In this document: positions 22,963 to 34,620 of the stretch, in pieces
How the letters are laid out: every line of letters starts with the position of its first letter
How positions within the stretch are numbered: position 1 is the first letter of the stretch
DNA from: Oscarella lobularis
Lineage: Eukaryota; Porifera; Homoscleromorpha; Homosclerophorida; Oscarellidae
Assembly (NCBI RefSeq): GCF_947507565.1
Contig: NC_089175.1
Span: forward strand, 7,057,733 to 7,121,732
Direction of reading: 5' to 3'
DNA length: 64,000 nucleotides
Program-made: the position numbers and the translations under genes
The notes under the pieces: model-generated
What the model was told of the DNA's origin: nothing
Seen by the model: only the letters and a program-made list of their open reading frames with translations
Databases searched by the model: none

Positions 22963-23214
22963 CTATTCATGCATCTCTCTCTCTCTAGTTCGTCCTTTGG
23001 AGGCCTTTTCCAACGCCGTAGGATCTTCGTCGTTTTCCGCTTTCTCCTCTTTGTCGCTTGGCGCCCGTTTGGCGTCGATCCTAGCTCCCTCGTCGAAAGA
23101 CGATTCTGGATCAGCTTTAGAACTGTTTTTTCTGATCGGAGATGCTTTAGTCCGCTGCTTCTGCTTGGGTCTCAGTTCTAAACGCGTAGAGGCGTTCCGT
23201 TGCCATTTTTTCAC
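22963..23214 (-). other. Charged open frame downstream of the ABC fragment
   Basis: About 83 codons, very rich in Lys, Arg, Glu and Asp, with no hydrophobic segment. There is no ATG start; the frame opens at GTG. It lies 3' of the last recognisable transporter exon and is not in frame with it. It could be chance, a linker remnant or a piece of another gene. I assign no function. Confidence 0.15.
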
Positions 23215-23403
23215 ACCGCGTACGATAGTGCGCGCTAGGCACGTGAAGGACGCGCGACAAATTTAAGCTCGCACTACTTTTAGTCCGAGCAAAACATAGG
23301 AAAAAGAATAAAAATTTGTAACATACGATAATTGAAAGGTAGCAAATTTTTATAGTTAATAAAAAATTCACATTAAATATTTTCACAAATACAAATTTAA
23401 TTT

Positions 23404-24872
23404 CTCGCTTGCTTTGATGGTCCGTCCTATGACGCGTTCGTTCTAAAAGAAAGGCATATCTAAAAGAAATAATTAATTACTTTTATTAATTAATTAGGGA
23501 TACATACTTTGTAGCTGCTTTGTTTTGGCCTCCAAATGCAGTCACTGTTCGAATTGCGGCCAGAACTTCTTCAGCTATAACCCCAGCTCTTCCGTAGGCC
23601 GTTTGAACTTGAGTCGAAAACCTTGCCACCATCTAAGAAAATACATAAAAAATACGGATTAAAATGATGAGTGTTTCTTTTCACCTTGGATATGAATGCC
23701 AGACTTATGATGAGTAAGGGAACAAGAGATAGGACTACGAGAGTCATTTCCCAACTCTTCCAAAACGCTATTCCGAGACCGACAACAAAGGAGGCGAGCC
23801 CTTGAATGAACACGCCCACTTTGTCACCAATCCCCTCATGAACTTTCTCAATACCACTAAAAGAATAATCATTAGGAAGAATTATTTATTATTGATGGCT
23901 TACTCGACTAATTGACTGGTTATTTCCGCGTGATTATGCAAATCAAACCAGCAAACTTCCTGCGCCAAAAATGCTTTAAAAACGGCCTTTCTCATTCGAG
24001 TAATTTGCCTCTGCGAAGCCATAACCCAGAGAGAAATTTGAAAGAAAGCAAAGACAAGCGTAATCGCTCCAATAACAGCAAAATACATCACTCTTCTTGC
24101 CATCTCCGTTTCAAAGTGAAGACATCCAGGTTTAGTCGAGGGAGTCGGCGTCGACGTCATTGATTCATTGCAAAACATGGCACGTGATCGACTACTATCC
24201 AATGCGTTGGGACCTTCGATGAAATCGAACGTTGGGTCGGGTCTCGTGACGTTGTTGCCTTGGAAATGATTGATGAATGTGTCGATGAGCTGTCCGAGAT
24301 TGATGCAGACGAGTGGCCAGCCGAGACCGTGAATAATAGCGGAAACGCTTCCGAGAAGAATAAAAATGACGTCAATCCCATCAGCGAATTGATACTAGAA
24401 AATAAATAAAAATAAATACTTATTAACTTAGGAGAAGTAAGTTCAAACACATAAATATTTAATACGAATATAAATAACCAGAGTATATAAATATATAATC
24501 TAATTAGGTAGGTAAGTGGTTTTCCTTGCGGTGAGACTTCGTGATGCGTAAGGGACTTCTTTCCCACCCTCTCTCAATATGTTAACCCCTTTGTTACAAT
24601 CTTACCAACGTGTGATAAGAGACTGGCTTTAGTTTCGGTTCCACGCGACTCGAACTACGACAAATCATACGTTACCTTATAAAAACATCGTAAGGCTTCC
24701 GTTTTTCTTCTTCGTACCTGTCTGATACTTTGCTCGAGCGATGTGTCGTCGTTTTCCTTCGTTTCGCTTCCCCGTTGGGGACCACGTTTGAGGCCGACGT
24801 TGTTTTCGCGCGCCACGACGCTTTGTGGACATCGTATTGGCGTTGGCTTCGGTCGGCGGCGCTCATTTCCAT
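23404..24872 (-). pseudogene. ABCB-type ABC transporter, N-terminal fragment only
   Basis: Exons: 24676-24872 (MSAADRSQRQ...), 24606-24654, 23904-24394, 23685-23856, 23508-23632, phases consistent. The protein starts with a charged cytoplasmic stretch, then (VSYHTLYQFADGIDVIF) the entry to the first membrane domain typical of P-glycoprotein-like exporters. It continues with membrane segments, ASQRQITRMRKAVFKAFLAQ, GIGDKVGVFIQG and AFGGQNK. After that the frame loses family resemblance: one acceptor (near 23442) gives an early stop, another (23459) gives an unrelated frame. No Walker A, signature or Walker B region follows before gene C, so no ATPase domain exists. Full-length family members are about 1,250 residues; this is about 350. 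Its promoter and first exon were reused in gene A. Confidence 0.7.
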
Positions 24873-25622
24873 CTCCTTAGTCGCCCGCAAACCCGGAAGA
24901 GGCGAATAGGCGTGGTCTCGTCGAACACGGCTTTCTTACCAGTGAAATCGATCGCTGAGCGTCTCGTTCGACTCTTCGATGACCGAACGAGTGGCTCGAT
25001 GCAGCGAAACGTCGCGACGAAGCGCCGTGGGAGAGATAGCGCGAGCTAAGCGTGAACAACGCCGTTATAGACCGGTAAGGGGACCCACCGAGTCGACGCG
25101 AGTGCGTTCGACGAGAAACGTACCTCAATAAATTAAAGAGTGGGGTTTCTTGTGGGCTTCCGCGGCTTCTCCACGAGGAAAGAAAACGCAACTGGCCTAA
25201 GGAAATGAGGGCGATCACGTGATACTCACTAACCACACCGTAAGTTTTGTTTTGAGCGTACAGGCAAGAAAGATACTATTCCAAAAAATTTAAAAATCTA
25301 TGCATACCTATAAAGTTGAAATGTAAAAAAGTTCCACAAAGCAGTGCTGGGTATGTTGTAAAACAAAATCTAATGTACTGTTCCAAAAAGAAAACATATA
25401 GTCAAATGTCAAAAATAGGATGTCTATAAAAAAGATGTAAAATGACTGAGGTAAAAAGTGATCTCAGATAAATAATGAAAATAAGAGTACACGAAAAGCG
25501 ACACTGGCACATTTACAACATGTTGAAAAGCAACGGAAACGCCACGACTTCACTTGCACATTTAGCAGATGAATGAGAAACAGGCTTCTAGCACGTGAAA
25601 TGCAAGACCACCAACCTGCTAA
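24873..25622 (-). promoter_or_regulatory. R1 segment upstream of the ABC fragment, most complete copy
   Basis: It runs from the transporter start codon region back to the 3' end of gene E/D. It carries ATCACGTGAT at 25214-25223 and the flank at 25.25-25.62 kb that is shared with 14.5-14.9 and 40.65-41.05 kb. Because it abuts a first exon here and the same exon in gene A, I read it as the parental promoter. No reading frame of interest. Confidence 0.5.
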
Positions 25623-28600
25623 TTACGTTACATAGGATACGCATTTATCTACGACATCTTTCGTGAAAACCCTTTCTGCTTGATGTCGCAATTCCGCTTT
25701 TATTAGAGCTTTACACAGAACAGGTATTGTAGCTTTAGAACCGTATTTTCTCACCCAAGCGTCAAGCATACTCTGAGATTGACCTCGCAAATCTCTTGGA
25801 CTTTTTGCCTTGATGCGCACAACATCGCTGTGACTGAACGGGCCAGGCTTCAGATTATATGCAAGATCCTTCCATTTGTCACCGAGTTCGTATGCGAGAT
25901 CATTTATTTGAGGAAGAGACGGTCGATTATGAACGATAGGGCTAAGTTGATGAGGAGCCTGCGAAGGTTCATGACAAATCATTTCGACGTAGACTGTATC
26001 AACAATTTTCCCTGTATCTTTCGTCTTCTTACCAAACTTTCGTAGTTCAAACGGAATGTCAACAGCGGCATCAGTAGCCAGCTGAAGGTGAAAATGTCGA
26101 CTTTCTTTTTTGTAGTGGTCTTCCCCGATTAAATTTCGAAGCAGTCCTGATTCAATATCATGACAGTTTGTTCCCTGTATCTTATAGCCGTCGCCTTCAA
26201 GTAGGCAGATGTGAATTTTCTCTAGTATGTCGACGTTAAAGCCGGCACTAAACAGATTTCGGAGTACCATGCCTTGTCCACGCAATTCCTCATCAATTTC
26301 TTTCGTCACGTCCCGGCACTGACACGATACCGTCACGCAAACGCTCTCGCGCTTTGACTGACGCAGTCTAATTGGCGAATAGACGCGTACGGATAGGGAA
26401 AAGTAGCCCTCCTTCACCAGGCAAATACGACAAAATCCGCAGCAAGAAATCTCGACAAAATCCTCAGTTACTTTGATTTCTCTTTCGCTGTCAATAGTCG
26501 AGGAGTAACCAGGACAAAGGTCGGCAATAAGGCGATACGGTTCATGTAGATTTGTACCGCTTTGATACAAAACTCTGACTCGATACGGCTTATCAAGACA
26601 GATATGATGCTTTATGCGAATGGTGGATCTTTCTCTGAGAGTCAAACCGTGAGGCAAAACTTCTGTAATGCTCATTACAGCAGACGAACTAGACGGCTCT
26701 TCAGGAAAATACGATGATAAGGTAATTAGAGTTTCCTCAGCTAAGGCGCCTTTAGGTAAGGTCACTTGTACGTCTGACTCTTTAAGCCTGAGCTCTCCAC
26801 CGCTATGCGGCAGGACTACCTCTTTATGTGTGTCGCGCTTCACAAACGTGCGGGCAACGCCAAAGATCTCTTCACGAATTGCCTTCAGTTCCTTTGAAGT
26901 GTTTAGGTCTGACGAAGTGATCTTCGGCGCCATTGTCATCGACTTTGACAACACGTCACCGCCTACGCTTTTCGTCATAGTTTCTACCGATTTGTAGTTA
27001 AGTTTTTCTTCGTCTGCAAGTTCTTCAAGTTTTTTGTTTCTGTTTGCGAGTTCTTTGTATTCCATTAGCGTCAGTACAACATCGCGGAACATTGGTCTTT
27101 TCTGCGGGTTAAATTGCACGCATTGCTTCAATACGTTGTCGAAAAGTGGCGGAACATTCACTGCTACTCCTCTTGGGAGTTCGCCTCCTTCCTTGACGTG
27201 TAGACGAATCATATCGCTAACCATGCCTAACGGTCAACATTACATTTGCTCAACAATTCGGAAATAACTATTTGAATAGATACTACCTTCAAATGGACGT
27301 CGTTTCTCGCGGATTTCCCACAAAACCACTCCGTAGCTATAGACGTCGGCTTTCCTTGCCAAATCCATCTTTGAGGGGCTGTCGCCATCGCCATAGGGAC
27401 GATAACGATATCGCTCGGGAGCAATGTGAGTAACCGTACCTGCCGGAAAACTTTCTCGATCCATCGTCGTCATTGAGATAGCCTCGGCCGTTTCGGAAAG
27501 ACCAAAATTGGCAACCTAAAAGTATACTCGAATAAAAATTCTTATCTGAAAAAGGACCTGAATAGTCAACCTTGCAAATGAAAGGAAATATCCGATGTGG
27601 AATAATATTGATCAAGACGTTCGTCGCTGTCAAGTTTTTGTGAATCACGGAAGGACAATTGTAGTGAAGATGAAGCATTCCCTCAGCGATCTGTTTTGCA
27701 AATGCGATTCGCGTTTGCCATTTATCGACGGTTTCCTTGTGCTCGGGTGACTTCAGCAAGGAATATAAGCTTCTTCCGCTTACTAATTCAGTCACGAGAG
27801 CATAATGGCGGGGAGCGTTACAGAGCCCAATGAGACGCAAGACATTGTCATGTGGTTTGATTCGGAGAAAAATAGACGCTTCAATTTTAAACTGTTCGTA
27901 TTCCCTGCTACAAAAAATGATAATCTAATTAAAAGTTTGAAAATATGCACCAACTTTTCTGCTCCTCCGAGTCTCCTTCTGAAATCGCGGAACACTTTCA
28001 CAGCAACTTGCCTCTCAATGCCTCTCTTCTTCAGTGTCGCTTCGAACACCTCGCTGCGGCTTCCGCCCCCAACGGAATCCTCCTCTTCGTTGTAGACGAG
28101 CTCGTCTCGTTCAATTTGAAGATCGGGTTCCAAAAGTGCATCCTAATGGAAAATAGGCTATTTTCAAACATTTTCAAAAATTGAATACTTTGCTCATGTT
28201 CTCATAGATTTCAGGAAACACTTCTCTGGCACCCGAGCCGAGGTCAGCAAAAAAAAGAGCGGAGCAAAGCGCTGCTCGAGTTGCTTTGAGACCGTGTTTG
28301 TTGATCCAGGCTTGAAGGAAGCAAAGAGGCTGATTTTCTTGTTCCTCTGATTCGATTTTCTGAATTTCAAATTCGCTTAACACGGGCATGATTAATTGAG
28401 CAACGACTCTCCATTGAGAGCCCATGGCGTACGCCACAGCATCCATTTCGAGATGAGATGGATTGTATTGGAGATCTATATCGGTAGAGAACAATTCAAA
28501 CACAGCCGCAAAATAATTAATTAAAATCACCCATCTCTTGACCGAGTTTAACGTCATACGGTTCGAGAGGTGTCAAAGAATCCTAAAATCAAAACCATGC

Positions 28601-31173
28601 AATATATCAGCCAATATTTATTACCTAACCTCTACGTGATCTAAGATGTTCAAAGACTCGCTTTGAGGCGTTACAACGGCAATCCCTTCTTCCACTCGCT
28701 GGGAAGTTGAAAGAAACTGGTCGTCCACTTTGGCTAAATGCGTTACTACGATGTCGCGGAAAGTCGGTCGATTTTGCGGATCAAATTGAACAGACTTCTT
28801 CATGAGATCGTCAAAAAAAGGCGGAGCTCCCGTCGCGTGGCCTTCAGGAAGTTGCACTCCACGTTCTACGAGAAGGCGAATTGTACTGCTATTATAACCT
28901 AAGAAAAGAAATAACCAACGTCTTATATGTTATAGCAATAAAAAATGACCTTCATAGGGACGCTGCCTTTCACGTATTTCCCATAGCAAAACTCCGTAGC
29001 TATAAACATCAGATTTTTTTGCCAAATCTATCACGACGTCCTCTTCGTCTCCATCACCGTACGGATAATCAGAGTATCTTTCCGGAGCGATGTGAGTGAC
29101 ATCGCCACACGGCATGAAATAATCTGCCCGATATATTGACATTTTTGAAAGTCCAAAATCAGTAATCTGAAAATGTTAATGATTAGATTATTAGCATTGG
29201 ATTTTTAACCAACTTTGCAAATAAATTGAATTTTGTTCTTATCTGAAATGCGCCTAACCAAGACTTTTTCGCTTTCAAGTCGTGGTGAATCATCGGTGGA
29301 TTATTGTCGTGGAGATGAAGCATTCCCTTAGCAATTTGCTTCGCAAACGTGACTCGCGTTTCCCACTTTTCAACCGCTACTTCGTCTGACATGAGAAAAG
29401 AAGACAAATCGCTTTCGCTCATGAACTCGGTTACGAGGACGCAGAATCTGGGAGTAGCGCAAAGTCCGATTAAACCCAAAATGAAAGGATTCGGTTCAAT
29501 TCGAAGTAGCACAGATGCCTCCTTCTTAAAAATTTCGCATTCCCTGCACAAAAGAAAACAAAATCTCATTAGAGAAAATAGTGAGTGTTAACTAGACACA
29601 TTTTTGCTCTTCTTCGTGCGACCATGAAACGTTTGACGGCGACGATCTTCTCTCTTCCGTCTTTCTTTAGCGTTGCTTTGAATACTTCGGCACAGGCTCC
29701 GCTCCCCAAGAAATCGTCGTCCTCATCATAGACGAGATCCTTTAGGTCGATTTGAAGAGTCGGATCTGAAAGTTTTTTCTAAAATACTTATGCTAATAAC
29801 CCGTGGCTTGCACACATAATTAAAACCTCGATCATCTTCTGCGCATGCTTATCGGATTTTGAAATTTCGTGTTCGATCGGTTCGCTTAAATTGAGACGGA
29901 AGAGTTTTTCGCCAACACTTTTTAAATCTAGGCAATCAATAAAATTACGCTAATAAAAATAGAAATTATTTACTATAATTCAAAATGTCTAAATGCGCTT
30001 CTGGTTTGCTCGCGCCATACTCATAGAGTGATCCTCCATATCGCAGAATAAACAGAAGACCTTTTCTAACAATAGAGCCGACTGATTGTTGCCCCGTTGG
30101 AATGAGCTCATCTGATATTGACACCTGTCAAATGACCTTCATTGAAGATTGTCACGTGAAAATACTTCAATTACCATTTTGATCTTTTGAAAGTCGATTA
30201 GAATCATTTGGGCCACAGACAGAGGAAAGTGGTGTTTTCCATATCCCCACAAGACAAAAGCAACAGCCCCCCCTAATGTGGGACTATCAACAACAACCGT
30301 CGAATGCAGGAACCGAGGAATGAGAGAATTATCCAATTTCATTTCAATCCATTCCTACTGGAAAAAAACGAATTAATTATTTTATTAATGGCAAAACGTA
30401 TCTCATTGTACCAGAGAGCTGAACAGAAATAGAAAAGCGTCATAAAACACTTGCATACAATTTGTACCGCCAATAAGAATTGCGCGATTAGCATCAACTG
30501 CAGTAAAGGAATGTCCCTGCCGAGGATGTGGCTTATTTCCTGTGCATTGAGCTTGAATCCCAGTCCCTTCACGCAAATGACTACATCAACTTCAAAAGAA
30601 TTCTACATGTCACTCACTCTTTCTGGAAGAAAATAACCAAACTTCGTTGTTCCACCCCACGTAAGGATTATTAGGATCAGGAATGAATTCATCTTCCTTG
30701 GGTGTCGTGGAATAAACGTTTTCTCCTAATCCTCCCATGAGGACGACATGCTCATCTCCTTCCTTCCCTAACACGCACACTCCATGGTGCGATCTCCCGC
30801 TGGGCATTGATTGGCTCTTGGGAACGATTCGTTCCCATTCGAACGTCAAACCATCCAATTTGTGAAGATCGCTCGAAAAAGCGCGACGGCCGTCGGTGAA
30901 GTAGGAACCGCCAAACTGATAAATGTCCCGATTTTGAACGACACCGATTCGTGAATCAGAACATGGATGAGGCATGTCGGATGGGCTGTTTGACGTTGCT
31001 CGTCGTCGATACCATTCTCTTGTCAACAAATCGAAGCTTTCGATCACATCGGGAGAGCAAAAGTACTCCTCCCCCGTCGATTCCTCCACCGATACTCCTC
31101 CCCACAGAAGCATCTCATAATTGACTACTGCGGCAACGTGTCCAATTCGAGGTGACGGACACGCAGAAGACAT
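25623..31173 (-). CDS. Gene E/D: Kelch - kinase - Death - kinase - ZU5 - Death
   Basis: Kelch exons 30618-31173, 30412-30566, 30175-30354 and 29984-30124 lead to kinase 1 (about 29.77-28.63 kb). An exon ending ...ILDHVE joins in phase to one starting DSLTPLEPYD, then to a Death domain (about 28190-28475), whose end (...ENMSK) joins in phase to kinase 2 (DALLEPDLQIERDE). So both halves read as one gene. Kinase 1: loop GSGACAEV, HHDLKAK then a one-base loss breaks the frame near 29265, yet DFGLSK and APERY follow. Kinase 2: loop GGGSRSEV, HKNLTATN (Asp lost) and NFG, predicted inactive. In the last exon (from 27224) ZU5 (VTLPKGALAEETLITL) is about residues 115-215, a UPA-like stretch follows, and the C-terminal Death domain is about 440-530. 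X, Roc and COR are missing. Two separate genes remain possible. Confidence 0.65.
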
Positions 31174-32517
31174 TGTCGAGAAGGAAAATCGGTTCGAGAG
31201 AATGGAATCGAGTGCGTCAAGGACGAAATATCACAACGCGAGTCTATATTAGGAGAACAATGATTATTGATCTAAACCGAAATCGTTCTTTGCCAAGGCA
31301 GCGACCTTTGAAGGACGACACAATCACGCCGGCGACGTCTGAAACAGCTCGAACGGGAATGCGATGACGTTACGTATAGCACGGCTCCGCGGCTGAGACA
31401 AAGGTCAAACCATCACGCGACAGGAATTATGCAAATACCTTTTTTGATAAACATTGAGCCACAGTCTTAAAGCAGTAGAGAATTATTTCATTTTCAAAAT
31501 TAATTTTGAGCAATCGTCGGCAGTCTCAACAAGAGAAGTCGCCTTCTCTATTCCGTTTTTCTAAAAGAAGTGAAACGCGCATATTTTCAAATAGGAAACA
31601 TTTTTTCTACAAGTACTATTTGAGGCCACTTCTTGTGTTGTATTTTCCCGCAACGGTTCTCGCGCTTCGTTTAGCCTGATCGACGTCACCCTGTCTCCGC
31701 CCATTAATCCCTTCTCCATCGTTTACAGCGCCATGCGCGCAGTCTTTTTGCACAAATAGAGAGATACGTAGCTCATTGATTCTATGCATAATTTTACCTG
31801 AGAATCCATTTTCATAATAGGATTTCACAAAAGTCAAAAATCAATTTTTCCGTAGACAAAAGTTGATTCAAAACAGTCCCAAATTGGAATTCAATCACAG
31901 CCTGGACGGAATTGTATATAATTTTAAAAAGGCAATTTTCTCCTTCACACAGAGACTCACTTTAGCTCCGGCAAGTCGGAGCTCACGCGCTCGAAGAACC
32001 GAAAAGTTGTTCTCCCAGTATCTAGGAATCGAAGGCGGAACTGATTCGTCCTCGTTTAGGTCTTGTATCTCCGTTTCTTTGCTTGTACTTGTTTGCAGTC
32101 GAAAAAACAATAAATTGGCATTGCAAATACTTCGATCTCTCCGCGGAGCATGAGTAGGGCGCGATTCCGTAGCGTCGAAAGCGACCGGTGACAAACTGAT
32201 GGAAATCACTAGCGTGCGCTACATCAAAGCTGAAAAATATGATCAGGGATAGGGATTGCAATGCAAAAATACGCAATTACATTCAAAAATCATGCATAAG
32301 ACGGATAATGGGAAAATGACATAAGTCGGGTGAGACAAAATCGAAAGTAAAAATAATAAAAAATAGAAAGGGTAAAGTGTAGAGATCACAAATTCTTTTC
32401 AGCGAAAATCAATAAACAAACAGAGCAAAAACAATTCAAAAAATATCCACTAAAACACATGCCAACCTGTAAGACACGCACGTACAGTAACATTCATAAT
32501 CAGACCTGCTCTTACTA
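31174..32517. other. Intergenic, duplicated 5' flank of gene E/D
   Basis: Matches 47.28-48.58 kb (flank between gene F and the giant gene) over almost its full length with small indels. The part near 31.7-31.95 kb is also shared with 13.9-14.1 and 40.0-40.2 kb. It would contain the promoter of gene E/D. No convincing gene. Confidence 0.5.
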
Positions 32518-32655
32518 ATCAGCCGCGTCGTACAACACTTCGATGTCCTTTCTTTGCGAAGATGGAATTTCCGCGTACTCGTTTTCCTTGTCAGCTGCTT
32601 TCCCGCTTTCTGTCTTTTCATATACTCTTTCTTCATCACTGGAAAAGATGGGCCG
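32518..32655 (-). pseudogene. Partial copy of the last exon of the giant receptor gene
   Basis: Minus-strand sequence matches the 3' part of the exon at 48585-48810 (cytoplasmic tail, residues around SSDEE and [10 protein letters not shown], and the YDAAD end). The stop is kept as TGATTAG. Homology ends at about 32650, where the sequence switches to R1 (related to 4.96 kb). No splice acceptor or membrane exon precedes it, so it is a dead fragment marking a duplication breakpoint. Confidence 0.8.
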
Positions 32656-32930
32656 TAGGGGAGATAGCGCGAGCTGAGATGATAAACAACGACGTACGTT
32701 GGGTATACCGGTAAGGGGACTCGACGCGAGTGCGTTCGACCAGAAACGTACCTCAATAAATTAAAGGGTGAGGTTTCTTGCGGGCTTCCGCGGCTTCTCC
32801 CAGGAGGAAAGAAAACGCAACTGGGGTCAGGGGAGGAAAGCGATCACGTGATGGACTCAATCAATCAATAACCTACTGTACAGTACAGGAAAAAAAGGAC
32901 CGGAAACGCTAAGTCGTCGCTTGTAAATTT
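32650..32930. repeat. R1 segment copy without a first exon
   Basis: Similar to 4960-5112 plus 5722-5810 and to 25.04-25.23 kb. It contains ATCACGTGAT at 32843-32852. It shows the empty sites of both foldback transposons (GGCTTCTCC near 32791 and CCGGAAACG near 32902). The 5' exon found at 4.8 and 24.87 kb is not attached. Confidence 0.7.
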
Positions 32931-33110
32931 AGAAGAGGGATAAGAAACAGACTTAAAAGCACTTGCATGCAATTTGTACCACTGGCTACATTAACAGTTC
33001 ACACATGTCACTCACTCTTTCTGGGAGAAAATAACCAAATTTCGTTCTTGCACCCCACGTGAGGATCATTACGATCAGGAATGAATTTATGTTAACCAGG
33101 AACCCACGTG
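32931..33110 (-). pseudogene. Shorter copy of the Kelch remnant
   Basis: Matches 6280-6600, but about 100 bp in the middle, including most of Kelch exon 2, is gone. The 3' end of Kelch exon 1 (about 33000-33080) is still readable on the minus strand. It is followed by the (GGT)n run at about 33108-33125. Confidence 0.55.
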
Positions 33111-33233
33111 GTGGTGGTGGTGGTGGTCACCAATAAAACGAATCCACAAATCAAATTTGTTCTCGATTGAAATTGCCAAAGCGGAATATTTATTGAGAAA
33201 TCAAGCCAAGAGAAATGAAACCTCAATTTGACG

Positions 33234-34398
33234 CTAAAACCAAAAAGAAATAATTTCTAAGATCACATATAAATAAAATCGTATATACACTTCGTGTGGA
33301 CTGCAACAATTCATCACGTGAACGGATTTGATAAAGAGTCGCAAAGTCAAATCACTTATTCTCTGATCATCAGAAGGTAAGAGAAGACGAAAAAGAACAT
33401 TCGCACTCGAAGGATCAATTGCTCTCACAGAATTCATCTAGAGAAAAAACCATAGGCTATAAATAAAAATCAATACTTAAATATTATTTACTTAAGAGCC
33501 AGAGATCATGGCCCCAAACAAATGAATCAGCATCAATTTCGAGTCCATAGATAACTCAGTAAAAAGCGACGAATTTTCCACTATAAATACTAATAAATAA
33601 ATATCTAATAGGACAGACATCGATATGACACTAACTAGAGCAAAAGACTTGGATTTTATTCCGCTACTATGAAAGAGAATTAAAATAATTAAAAAACTAT
33701 TAGAAATTTTTTACCCAGCACGCTGCATTCCATCCCAGTACGGAGAAATATTTTCCACTACGTCTTCATTCGACAAAGTAGCTACATTTTGTGGACACCT
33801 AATAAATAATTAGGAAGAAAAAAATATTTTAAAATAAATATTTTTGTACTTCGATTGAATTGCAAGAGCGCGCAAAATCACGGCGACTTTTCCAAACGTT
33901 CCAATCGCTTCAGGCGAAAGCGTTCGATCGCCGTTGGACGTATCAGGCACGTGACCAATGTCTTCAGAGAAAAATTTCAGAAATCAATGATAATTCATGT
34001 ACCTAGACATTTACGTCAAAACTAAAAATAAAGGAACATTGCGCAAAAAATTATTTCGCAGTCGATGTCGTGCAAAAATAATTCGTTTCGATCGTCTGAG
34101 GGAGGGGGCGGGGCTCTCTACTTACTAAATTCGATTATTTCGCTGTTTTCGCTAGTTTCCGTCCATCGCTTGCATGCGAATGCGATGCAATGATCTTCCG
34201 CTTTTGCTCGATAGACGTTGCGACGTCGGCGTCGACTCGTGCGACGTCGAAATCGGGAAAAAACGGTTTGCGCTCCACCGTTTTCGCCGTGAAGACTCCC
34301 TGCTCGCTCTTCTCGCTTTTCGCTAGCTAATCTAGGCGTTGTACGCTTCGCGTTTCGACGTCTTTATCTCGATATCTCCGCAGGCGTCCTTCCGCCAT
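33234..34398 (-). pseudogene. Gene G copy 2, exons deleted
   Basis: The duplicate of 6.8-8.28 kb. The start exon is better here (ATG at 34396-34398, then MAEGRLRRYRDKD, open to a donor), and the second exon matches copy 1. However, the exon at 7672-7857 and the exon at 7189-7295 of copy 1 are both missing. One remaining exon reads ENISPYWDGMQRAG, in another frame than copy 1 and probably the ancestral one. The gene is broken in a different way from copy 1. Family not recognised. Confidence 0.4.
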
Positions 34399-34620
34399 CT
34401 TGAGCAAAGTCGATCTTACGTCACTCGCGTGACCGTGACGTCAACGATGTTGTATTATGTTGCATCATTTTTATTTCCGTTGCCGCCAACCGGTTTTCAA
34501 AACCGGTTTACGATTTCGCGCCTACGAGCGGTAGAGCCAGTGAACGCGTCAAACGTTCCACCACGTGACAGCGCGGACCAATGAGCGCGCTGGGCGGAGC
34601 TACACGGTTCAAAAGCGAAG
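34399..34620. promoter_or_regulatory. Copy of the CpG-rich bidirectional promoter
   Basis: All elements of 8283-8500 are repeated: CRE TGACGTCA, the 21-bp AACCGGTT palindrome (34488-34508), CACGTG, CCAAT and GGGCGG, with a few substitutions outside them. Confidence 0.5.

Noticed and set aside
22835-23266. 143-codon plus-strand frame
   Set aside because: Overlaps a charged minus-strand frame, has no domain, no splice context and no duplicate for comparison.
25623-28557. Gene D as a separate Death-kinase-ZU5-Death gene starting near 28.56 kb
   Set aside because: The apparent start lies in an intron-like stretch; phase-correct splicing from the E part is better, though two genes cannot be excluded.
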